Below are positions 7,901-13,209 of a DNA stretch of 17,762 nt, piece after piece. Under the pieces are notes generated by a model. The model did not search any database. It worked only from the letters and a program-made list of their open reading frames with translations, and was not told the DNA's origin. Numbering within the stretch: the stretch's first letter is position 1; each line of letters starts with the position of its first letter. The position numbers and the translations under genes were made by a program. This DNA is from an uncultured Bacteroidales bacterium (GTDB lineage: Bacteria > Bacteroidota > Bacteroidia > Bacteroidales > P3): contig CAMWIS010000019.1 of NCBI GenBank assembly GCA_947174375.1, forward strand, positions 1 through 17,762, given 5' to 3'.

Positions 7901-9155
7901 GGGCGCGGCCTTCGCGCTGTTCGGCGCCCAGGGCGACATCCTGGAGAAGGCGGCCGCGCTCGGCTGGCTGTCAACCGACAGTCTGCTCACGTCGCCCTAT
8001 TACAACCAGTTCACGCAGACGTTCAGCGGCCAGGCCACGATTGAACCCTTCCCCGATTTCCGCATTTCGCTGACGATGGGTTACAGCCGTTCCGAAAACA
8101 ATTCGGGCTATTATACCTATGATGCGGTTTCCGGCGCGTTCCGCAACACGAACCCGCTTCAAAACGGCAACATGAACGTGACCACCGTCCTCATCAAGAC
8201 GGCCTTCCAGCGGACGGACGACCAGCACAACAACGAGACCTACAACCGCTTTTTGGAATACCGCCGGATTATGGCCGGCCGGCTTGCGGCCGGAAATCCC
8301 AACGCCGCCGGGCGTCCCGACGTATGGGACAGCGTGGCGGGGGCCTATTACCCCTATGGCTACAAGTCCAATTCGCAGGACGTCATGCTGACGGCCCTGT
8401 TGGCCGCCTATACGGGCGCCGACCCCCATACGATGTCGATGTCCATGCTCACCCGCTTCCCGTTGCCGAACTGGTCGCTCTCTTACAGCGGTTTGACCAA
8501 GATAAAGGCCATGCGCAAGATTTTCAAGAACTTTACGCTCTCCCATGCCTATACGTCCTCTTACAGCATCGGCTCCTATACGAACAACGTGCTGTACGAC
8601 CTGTCGATGGATCATCCGAGCCGTTTGGACGACAACATGAATTTCATCTCGCAGTATATCTTCGACGGGGTGGTGCTGAGCGAGCAGTTCGCCCCTTTGA
8701 TCAAGGTCGCCTTTACGTTGAAAAACGATTTCAGTTTCAATTTCGAGTATCGGCAAAGCCGCCAAATCGGCTTGAGCTTCGTCAACAATCAGATTACGGA
8801 AGTGAGCAGCAGTGCCTGGGTGGCGGGCGCGGGCTACCGTATCAAGAACGTGGGCTTCAAGGTCAATTCCGGCGGGTCGTCCAAGCGTAAGATTACGAGC
8901 GACATCGTGTTGAAGGCCGACGTTTCCGTCCGCGATACCAAGACGGTTTTGCGGCGCATCGACCAAAACATCAGCACGCCCTCGGCCGGGTCGTTGGTCA
9001 CCTCCATCAACGTTTACGCCGAATACGAACTGACCAAGCAACTGTCGGCAAAGGTGTTCTACGATATGACCATCAACAAGCCGCATATCGCCAACCTGTT
9101 CTACAACCATACGGGCAAGGGCGGCATCAGCATCATTTATAAGTTGGTGAATTAA
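1953..9155 (+). CDS. sprA: T9SS outer-membrane translocon SprA/Sov
   Basis: This 2400-residue protein is close in length to Flavobacterium SprA and Porphyromonas Sov. In the family it forms a very large single-chain outer-membrane barrel (36 strands in the published cryo-EM structure) through which type IX secretion cargo leaves the periplasm. Seen here: an N-terminal signal peptide with an arginine-rich n-region (residues 4-7), a hydrophobic core (about 11-24) and likely cleavage near residues 28-29. Next comes the SprA N-terminal conserved region, with alternating strands such as FNFDFDAKIDINLNAKIG around 190-210. The conserved YIDDFEGAKS motif lies near residues 822-831. A long C-terminal half of amphipathic strands ends in a final strand with IIYKLVN. 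A basic Arg/Asn/Ser-rich segment near residues 1900-1925 looks like a loop. The ruvA-sprA-gcvH order is known in Bacteroidota. The frame is intact. The start has GAGGG 4 nt upstream. T9SS partners and cargo are not in the window. Confidence 0.96.
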   Translation: MKIRRRRMRQVIVGTAFCLGMAIGEVCAAPSSFQEAALPSAAADSALHYPVPEPDYGGELPPSKDIYFKAPAKEEVRFNAQDNTYTVTTSMGGMVLSSRDMDRAEFMQYDMERSMREYWKTKAAYTPSASSGLGGLIPGLNIDMGFLDNVFGKDFIKFDLNGSVELIFAFVGTRRDDPAMDVRHRKTFNFDFDAKIDINLNAKIGDRINFDINYNTEALFNFDNKLKLQYEGKEDDIIKSIEAGNISFPLNTTLISGVQELFGVKARLQFGNTYVTGVFSEQRSESKSIQVEDGAQTSKFEFKADEYDENKHYFLGQYFRDHYHEALAELPLVNSRIKITKLEVWVTNIGSPVENNRNIVAFTDLGETDPMASNVYLSSSLPYPSNNTNNLLLSVVNPANLRNINTVSQYLNGIGYTGGREFEKVESARRLAATEYSFNPQLGFISLSQPLGSDQVLAVAYQYQIVGDTTVYQVGELSDQGISDPQVLIVKLLKATTLNTESPLWDLMMKNVYALKSYQISPDNFRFNIMYTGDGQSVPAGYFTEGPLSGIPLIQVFGMDNLDYQMNRNPDGVFDFLDDAATGAGYIQSNKGLIYFPYVEPFGADLTAIFGGDSAMAKKYAFNELYRYTKTEAQQYPDKNKYYMGGTYQSAQGSEISLGVYNLPEGSVKVTAGNTVLQEGSDYTVNYTAGIVQIINEGVLNSGVPINISTESNTAGGMLTKRMLGLRLEHFFSKDFYVGATLLNLHQSPLTYKVNYGEEPISNTLYGFDFSYSNDSRWLTKAVDALLPFQSSKMPASLNLYGEFAHFIPGHSKAITKEGITYIDDFEGAKSTINLKEAYSWQLASTPQKQLDMFPESADFFAESLASGFNRAKLAWYTVDPIFYGNNRPRNITKDDISLPYVRRVRVTEVFPNREQASNQADYLSVLNLAFYPSEKGPYNFDVEAVPGLSAGMTADGLLRDPASRWGGIMRKIDNTNFEATNVEYIEFWVMDPFIGMDGLDGRPKHTGGSLYFNLGDISEDILRDGRKSFENGMPISATVVDVDTTQWGRVPKIQSLVQTFDNDPATRPFQDIGLNGLNDEDERTFYRDYLTAVGALLGTTGSAYQRLYDDPAQDDYVYFRSSTRWDTVAFSPNKIEDRYKYFNNPAGNSPSSANNPEDYPTQQTNYPNTEDINGDNTLSEAENYFQYEVPLHPDEMQVGRNYIVDIQRSHVILANSEETDVNWYHFKIPIQTPTRTCGQIQNFQSIRFIRMFLAKFSQPVVLRFAALDLVKSDWRKYDQPLLENDMHVSAGTANTEFDISVVNIEENGNRSPVRYVLPPGIERVTDPADQNNRRMNEQALSLTVTDLADGDARGIYKTTNYDFRQFKKVEMYVHLEKVNEYDREVDGDVRLFVRVGSDFQDNYYEYEIPLSYTAWYESARELVWPDINKVEIDLEALVSVKEHRDAAIRNGQPGVLQTVPYAEVIGKGRYTVKGTPAINSVKSILIGIRNPQKQYIGDNDDGMPRSVTVWVNELSLNEFSKKSGVAATARAQANLGDLGNISVGGSYSTANFGSIEQKISELPQNNIGSYDISVNLELGKFVPEKAGLKLPVHYDLSSVISNPEYNPLDPDVKTKHVLANYSADEKKAFKHQIQDYTLRQNINFMNVRKERTNADRAPMFWDIENFNVSYAYSSTLRRNEDMEYDNQFVHKGGIGYNYSTSSRFFEPFAKTKLAQKKGFAILTDFNFNYVPNQFTFGMDLQRDFTATKLRNKTPEWDILLNPTYYKQFNWNRYYTFGYDITKSISLKYSANANAFLEEPLGLIDTRDKKDSIWRSFLTGGKLRNFDQAVNITYKLPINKIPLLDWVNANFGYATTYRWEAGALAIQDRLGNTIANNMNLNATGNVNLVGLYNKVPFLKKINQPSRNRNRRSGRSNSAMGSGEDNRVKVDKATVWETTYKGALRFLMMVRDASVTWSRNEGTTIPGFMLEPDIFGVNLKHQAPGAAFALFGAQGDILEKAAALGWLSTDSLLTSPYYNQFTQTFSGQATIEPFPDFRISLTMGYSRSENNSGYYTYDAVSGAFRNTNPLQNGNMNVTTVLIKTAFQRTDDQHNNETYNRFLEYRRIMAGRLAAGNPNAAGRPDVWDSVAGAYYPYGYKSNSQDVMLTALLAAYTGADPHTMSMSMLTRFPLPNWSLSYSGLTKIKAMRKIFKNFTLSHAYTSSYSIGSYTNNVLYDLSMDHPSRLDDNMNFISQYIFDGVVLSEQFAPLIKVAFTLKNDFSFNFEYRQSRQIGLSFVNNQITEVSSSAWVAGAGYRIKNVGFKVNSGGSSKRKITSDIVLKADVSVRDTKTVLRRIDQNISTPSAGSLVTSINVYAEYELTKQLSAKVFYDMTINKPHIANLFYNHTGKGGISIIYKLVN

Positions 9156-9174
9156 ACGAAAAATCGTACCTTTG
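9144..9174 (+). promoter_or_regulatory. Promoter of gcvH, starting inside the end of sprA
   Basis: TTG (9144-9146), within the last codons of sprA, is followed 23 nt later by TACCTTTG (9167-9174), a full match to the -7 consensus TAnnTTTG. Start of transcription would be near 9180, leaving an A/T-rich leader of about 65-70 nt without a Shine-Dalgarno match. The leader begins with a small GTGC/GCAC stem (9184-9196). Confidence 0.68.
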
Positions 9175-9247
9175 ACGCGATAGGTGCCGCGCGCACAGCG
9201 GATTAGAAACAAAAGAGAATTTATAACAAATTAAATATTAAAATATT

Positions 9248-9625
9248 ATGACTTTTCCTGAAAATCTCAAGTACACGGAAGATTCCGAATGGATCAAGGT
9301 GGACGGCGACGTTGCCTATGTAGGTATCACCGATTTCGCTCAGAAAGAATTGGGCGACATGGTATTCGTAGATATCGATACCGTCGGCGAAACGATTGAA
9401 GGCGGCGAACGCTTCGGTAGCATCGAGGCTGTCAAGACGGTAGCCGAACTGCTGTTGCCGGTCAAGGGCGAAATCCTGGAATTCAACAGCGCGTTGGAAG
9501 ACGACCCCGCCGCGATCAACCGCGACGCCTATGCCAGCTGGATTGTCAAGATTAAAGTAGCCGATCCCGCTGCGGTAAACGGTCTGATGACGGCCGACCA
9601 ATACAAGGCGCATATCGGTGCCTAA
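9248..9625 (+). CDS. gcvH: Glycine cleavage system H protein
   Basis: This is a complete 125-residue H protein. It carries the aminomethyl group on a lipoyl-lysine arm between the P, T and L proteins of the glycine cleavage system, which converts glycine to CO2, ammonia and methylene-tetrahydrofolate. The lipoylation site is K63 in GSIEAVKTVAE (58-68). The N-terminal YTEDSEWIKVDG and the GITDFAQKELGDMVFVD segment (26-43) are family signatures. The protein ends right after the expected C-terminal helix. It has its own promoter and a strong terminator, so it can be expressed apart from ruvA-sprA. The partner genes gcvT, gcvP and lpd are not in the window. Confidence 0.97.
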   Translation: MTFPENLKYTEDSEWIKVDGDVAYVGITDFAQKELGDMVFVDIDTVGETIEGGERFGSIEAVKTVAELLLPVKGEILEFNSALEDDPAAINRDAYASWIVKIKVADPAAVNGLMTADQYKAHIGA

Positions 9626-9655
9626 TCCCGTCGGGTGTAAATTCCGGTACCAACG

Positions 9656-9697
9656 GCCCTTCGCCTTGTCTCAACGCAGGGGGAAGGGCTTTTTTTT
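9656..9697 (+). terminator. Intrinsic terminator after gcvH
   Basis: The arms GCCCTTC (9656-9662) and GAAGGGC (9683-9689) form a perfect 7-bp outer stem, partly extended inward by imperfect pairing, and are followed by eight T residues (9690-9697). It lies 30 nt after the gcvH stop and ends the ruvA-sprA-gcvH unit just before ychF. Confidence 0.88.
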
Positions 9698-9718
9698 GAA
9701 TCAATTTCGATACCTGTT

Positions 9719-10822
9719 ATGTCGTTGAAGTGCGGTATAGTCGGATTGCCCAATGTGGGCAAGTCCACGTTGTTCAACTGCCTGTCGAGCGCGAAGGCGC
9801 AGGCGGCGAATTTCCCGTTTTGTACGATTGAACCGAATGTCGGCATGATTACGGTGCCGGACGAGCGGTTGCAGCATCTGGCCGAAATAGACCAGCCCAA
9901 GCGCGTGATTCCGGCCACGATGGAAATCGCCGACATCGCGGGCTTGGTCAAGGGCGCCAGCAAGGGCGAAGGCTTGGGCAACAAGTTCCTGTCGCATATC
10001 CGGGAGACGGATGCGATTATCCATGTGCTGCGTTGCTTCGACGACGGCAACATCACCCATGTGGACGGCTCGGTGGATCCGATCCGCGACAAGGAAATCA
10101 TCGATACCGAATTGCAGCTCAAAGACCTTGAAACGATAGAGTCGCGCTTGGGCAAGGTGGAGAAACAGGCGCAGTCGGGCGGCGACAAGAACGCGAAACG
10201 GCTGTTGGAAATCCTCAAACGCTATCAGGAAGTGCTGTTGCAGGGCAAGAGCGCGCGCACGGTGGAACTCGACAGCAAGGACGACCGGCGCTTGGCGCGC
10301 GAGTTGTTCCTGTTGACCGACAAACCGGTGCTGTATGTCTGCAATGTGGACGAGGCGTCGGCCGTGACGGGCAACCATTATGTGGAGGCGGTCAAGGCGG
10401 CCGTGGCGGGCGAGAACGCGCAGTGCCTGGTGGTGGCGGCCAAGATTGAATCCGAAATCGCCGAACTGGAGACCTATGAGGAAAAGGAAATGTTCCTGTC
10501 CGAACTGGGCTTGAAGGAATCGGGCGTGGCGCGTTTGATCAAGGCGGCCTATGCCTTGCTCGATTTGCAGACTTATTTCACGACGGGCCCCGACGAGAGT
10601 CGCGCCTGGACGTTTGTCCGCGGCACGAAGGCACCGCAGGCGGCCGGCATCATCCACAGCGATTTTGAAAAAGGCTTTATCCGCGCCGAGGTCATCAAAT
10701 ACGACGACTACGTGCGTCTGCGTTCCGAGGCGGCCTGCAAGGAAGCCGGCCGTTTGAGCGTGGAGGGTAAGGATTATGTCGTGCAGGACGGCGATATCCT
10801 GCATTTCCGATTCAACGTATAA
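9719..10822 (+). CDS. ychF: Obg-like ATPase YchF/OLA1
   Basis: The 367-residue protein is a full YchF, a universally conserved TRAFAC-class P-loop protein that prefers ATP to GTP and is linked to ribosomes and stress responses. Seen: P-loop GLPNVGKST (9-17), the switch II motif DIAG (72-75), an inserted helical coiled-coil domain (about 130-195), and NVDE (209-212) in place of the usual NKxD, the change that explains ATP preference in this family. A C-terminal TGS domain (about 281-364) starts at LLDLQTYFTTG and ends LHFRFNV. The gene begins 21 nt after the T-tract of the upstream terminator. I see no convincing -7 box before it, so its promoter is unclear. It converges on cdaA with 31 nt between the stops. 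Confidence 0.96.
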   Translation: MSLKCGIVGLPNVGKSTLFNCLSSAKAQAANFPFCTIEPNVGMITVPDERLQHLAEIDQPKRVIPATMEIADIAGLVKGASKGEGLGNKFLSHIRETDAIIHVLRCFDDGNITHVDGSVDPIRDKEIIDTELQLKDLETIESRLGKVEKQAQSGGDKNAKRLLEILKRYQEVLLQGKSARTVELDSKDDRRLARELFLLTDKPVLYVCNVDEASAVTGNHYVEAVKAAVAGENAQCLVVAAKIESEIAELETYEEKEMFLSELGLKESGVARLIKAAYALLDLQTYFTTGPDESRAWTFVRGTKAPQAAGIIHSDFEKGFIRAEVIKYDDYVRLRSEAACKEAGRLSVEGKDYVVQDGDILHFRFNV

Positions 10823-10853
10823 ACCGCATCCGTCGGCGACGCTTGGCTCAGGC

Positions 10854-11687
10854 TTAGTGTTGCTGATGGTGATGCGCCTGCATCTCTTCTTCGGCTTCGG
10901 CGAAGAATTTCTCTATTTCCGCCCGCAGTTGGGAGGGCGATACGTCGTAGGTAATTTCCCCGAATTGGCAGTAGGAAACGGAACCCGTTTCTTCCGAAAC
11001 GATAATGGCCAAGGCGTCCGATTGTTCGGTGACGCCGATGGCGGAACGGTGGCGCAGGCCTAACTGCGCCGACACCTCTTTGTTGGCCGTCACCGGCAGG
11101 ATGCAGCGGGCGGCTATGATCTTGTTGTTTTCGATAATCATCGCCCCGTCGTGCAGCGGGCTGTTCTTGAAGAAGATGTTTTCGATAAGGGCGCTTGAAA
11201 TCATCGCGTCCATGCGTTCGCCCGTGGTGACGACGGCCGGCAGTTTATTCTGTTGCGTCAGGATAATCAGCGCGCCCGTGCGGCTCAGCGACATATGGAT
11301 GCAGGCCTGGATGATTTGCGTGATGTGCAACGGCCGTTTGCCCCAGGTCTTCATGAAGACGCGCTTGAGCAGTTTCTGTTCGCGCTGTTTGCGGATGGCG
11401 CCGGTGCTGAGCATGAACAGGAAACGCCGCAACTCCGGTTGGAAAATGACGACGAGCCCCAGCAACCCCATGCTGATGACGCGGTCGAGCAAGCCGGACA
11501 TGACCGGCATCTCCAACGCGAGTGCGATTTGCCAGCAGACATAGACGCCGACAATGCTCAACAGGATATTGAGCGCCGAAGTGCCCCTCACCAGCCTGAA
11601 CAGTTCGTAGGCCAAAAACAGGATGATGGCGAGGTCTAAGGCTTGGTTCCAGGTAAAGTTTTCAATCCAGTTGAGGAAGGGGTTCAT
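10854..11687 (-). CDS. cdaA: Diadenylate cyclase CdaA (c-di-AMP synthase)
   Basis: The 277-residue protein matches the membrane-bound CdaA/DacA class, which makes the second messenger c-di-AMP from two ATP. Three membrane segments are visible (about 15-33, 38-58 and 65-83), ending in the characteristic VIFQPELRR (80-88). A cytoplasmic DAC domain (about 95-265) follows, with the catalytic DGA (180-182) and RHR (212-214) motifs. A short acidic helix (FFAEAEEE) leads to a histidine/glutamine-rich end (residues 272-277). The start is 11 nt after the folP stop, so the two genes form one transcription unit. In Firmicutes cdaA sits with cdaR and glmM; neither is here. Typical c-di-AMP targets are potassium and osmolyte transport, but no such gene is nearby. 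Confidence 0.95.
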   Translation of the reverse strand: MNPFLNWIENFTWNQALDLAIILFLAYELFRLVRGTSALNILLSIVGVYVCWQIALALEMPVMSGLLDRVISMGLLGLVVIFQPELRRFLFMLSTGAIRKQREQKLLKRVFMKTWGKRPLHITQIIQACIHMSLSRTGALIILTQQNKLPAVVTTGERMDAMISSALIENIFFKNSPLHDGAMIIENNKIIAARCILPVTANKEVSAQLGLRHRSAIGVTEQSDALAIIVSEETGSVSYCQFGEITYDVSPSQLRAEIEKFFAEAEEEMQAHHHQQH

Positions 11688-11698
11688 AGCGCAATGGG

Positions 11699-12556
11699 TT
11701 AATAGGCGTTATATAAATTGAAAAGCCGGATGGCTTCCGCGGCGGCTTTCACATCGTGTACGCGCAGCAGGTCGGCGCCCTGTACGAGCGCGAGCGTGTT
11801 GACGCAGGTGGTGGCGTTGAGCATCTGTTCGGGCGACGACTGCAAGGGCTTCCACAGCATGGATTTGCGCGACAGGCCGGCCAGGATGGGGCAGTCCAAT
11901 ATCTTGAAGCGGCCCAGTTGCGCCAACAGTTGGTAGTTGTGTTCCACCGTCTTGCCGAAGCCGAAGCCCGGGTCGATTATCAGGTCGTGGATGCCGGCCT
12001 GTCGCGCCAGGGCCGCCCGTTCGGAAAAGAAACGGAGCAGGTCTGCCGTGACGTCGGCGTATTGCGGGGCGTCCTGCATGCGGTCGGGGCGGTCGGACGT
12101 GTGCATGAGCACATAAGGCACCTGCAAGCGGCCGATGGTCTCGAACATCTTGGCGTCGAACAGCCCGCCCGAAATGTCGTTGATGATATGCGCGCCGTTC
12201 TCCACGCAGCGTTGGGCGATGTCGGCGCGGTAGGTGTCGATGGAAACCGGCAGGTCGGGGAACTGCCGCGCGATGCGGCGCAGGGGTTCCGCCAGCCGCC
12301 GCCATTCTTCTTCCGCGGAGGGGGCTTGCGAACCCGGCCGCGTGGAAACGGCGCCGAGATCCAGGATATCCATGCCGTCGGCCAGCATCCGTTCCACGCG
12401 GCGCAAGGCTTCGTCCGCGATATCCGCTTCGGATGCGCCCGTGCAACGGCTGTCCGCAAAAAAAGAGTCGGGGGTGAGGTTGAGGATGCCCATGACTTTC
12501 TGCGGATGCAAAGGATATACTTTTCCGCTGATAGTCAGTGTGTAGGGCATAGTCAT
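11699..12556 (-). CDS. folP: Dihydropteroate synthase
   Basis: The 285-residue enzyme joins p-aminobenzoate to dihydropterin pyrophosphate in folate synthesis and is the sulfonamide target. Seen: VMGILNLTPDSF (21-32) with the pyrophosphate-binding Asn, DLGAVSTRPGS (66-76) in the flexible loop, SIDTYR (105-110), IINDISGG (124-131), MHTSDRPDRMQ (151-161), IIDPGFGFGK (193-202), LAGLSRKS (225-232) and a final RVHDV (265-269). All are DHPS signatures. The loop-2 motif has Ala-Val where many DHPS have Gly-Glu. Two starts are possible: ATG at 12556 or ATG at 12550, two codons later; neither has a Shine-Dalgarno match. It is the first gene of a folP-cdaA unit and is transcribed away from the DUF1599 gene. 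Confidence 0.96.
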   Translation of the reverse strand: MTMPYTLTISGKVYPLHPQKVMGILNLTPDSFFADSRCTGASEADIADEALRRVERMLADGMDILDLGAVSTRPGSQAPSAEEEWRRLAEPLRRIARQFPDLPVSIDTYRADIAQRCVENGAHIINDISGGLFDAKMFETIGRLQVPYVLMHTSDRPDRMQDAPQYADVTADLLRFFSERAALARQAGIHDLIIDPGFGFGKTVEHNYQLLAQLGRFKILDCPILAGLSRKSMLWKPLQSSPEQMLNATTCVNTLALVQGADLLRVHDVKAAAEAIRLFNLYNAY

Positions 12557-12574
12557 TCAAGAGATTTTTGTAAG

Positions 12575-12605
12575 TTGCAAACTTAGTATTATTTACGTAC
12601 TTTTG
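12575..12605 (+). promoter_or_regulatory. Promoter of the DUF1599-DoxX-tpiA-prmA run (Bacteroidota -33/-7 type)
   Basis: TTG (12575-12577) is followed 23 nt later by TACTTTTG (12598-12605), a full match to TAnnTTTG. Transcription would begin near 12611-12613, giving a leader of about 14 nt. The leader contains ATG-CAA-TAA (12616-12624), a two-codon open frame ending 1 nt before the real start codon. Confidence 0.7.
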
Positions 12606-12608
12606 CAA
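12578..12608 (-). promoter_or_regulatory. Promoter of folP-cdaA (Bacteroidota -33/-7 type)
   Basis: On the minus strand, TTG (12608-12606) is followed 23 nt later by TAAGTTTG (12585-12578), a full match to TAnnTTTG. Transcription would begin near 12571-12573, giving a leader of only about 15 nt. It overlaps the opposite promoter in the same symmetric way as in the dnaX-ruvA region. Confidence 0.7.
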
Positions 12609-12625
12609 GGTAAAAATGCAATAAA

Positions 12626-13195
12626 ATGGGGAAGCAGGGGAAGTCCGATACGGAAAAAGCCTATCGGGAAATCATGGCCGAGTGCCGGCGGCTCTATGCG
12701 GCCAAGATGCAGGACTACGGGCCGGCCTGGCGCATCTTGCGGCCGTCTTCGCTCACCGACCAGATTTTGATCAAGGCCCGCCGCATCCGGACCATACAGA
12801 TTGAAAAGGATCAAAAGGTGGCGGACGGCATCCGGGAAGAATTTATCGGCATCATCAACTACGCCATCATCAGCATGATACAGTTGGAATTCGGTTGGAG
12901 CGACACCATCGACATGAGCGTGGAACAGGCCTTGGAACGCTACGACCACTATACGGAAGCCACGTATCGGCTCATGTGCGACAAGAACCACGATTACGGC
13001 GAGGCGTGGCGCGCGATGCGTGTCGATTCGCTGACCGACATCATCTTGATGAAACTCATGCGGGTCAAACAAATCGAGGACAATGCCGGCAAGACTTGCG
13101 TTTCCGAGGGCTTGGAGGCCAATTACATGGATATGATGAATTACGCGATTTTCGCGCTCATCACGATGGCGGAAACGTCCGGCAGTCAGCAATAA
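12626..13195 (+). CDS. Tandem DUF1599 domain protein of unknown function
   Basis: The 189-residue, mostly helical protein resembles the DUF1599 family common in Bacteroidota; its biochemical role is not established. It is an internal duplication: residues about 13-86 and 106-180 share K-x2-DYG-x-AWR, SLTD-x-IL-x-K and a closing NYA-I motif. Matching positions are K27/K120, D30/D123, W35/W128, T44/T137, D45/D138, K50/K143 and N78/N172. The halves differ near the last helix: EEFIGIINYA (71-80) against EANYMDMMNYA (164-174). No signal peptide or membrane segment is seen, so it is probably cytoplasmic. The conserved Asp/Glu/Lys positions in helices hint at a nucleotide- or metal-binding all-alpha fold, but that is inference. 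It has its own promoter and heads a run in which the DoxX-like gene follows after 14 nt. Confidence 0.85.
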   Translation: MGKQGKSDTEKAYREIMAECRRLYAAKMQDYGPAWRILRPSSLTDQILIKARRIRTIQIEKDQKVADGIREEFIGIINYAIISMIQLEFGWSDTIDMSVEQALERYDHYTEATYRLMCDKNHDYGEAWRAMRVDSLTDIILMKLMRVKQIEDNAGKTCVSEGLEANYMDMMNYAIFALITMAETSGSQQ

Positions 13196-13209
13196 AACGA
13201 TAGACGGAG

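Noticed and set aside
9698..9718. A ychF promoter in the short gap after the terminator
   Set aside because: TACCTGTT (9711-9718) differs from TAnnTTTG at two positions and abuts the start codon, leaving no leader; not supported.
10823..10853. A bidirectional terminator between ychF and cdaA
   Set aside because: The 31-nt gap has no stable stem with a T-tract on either strand.
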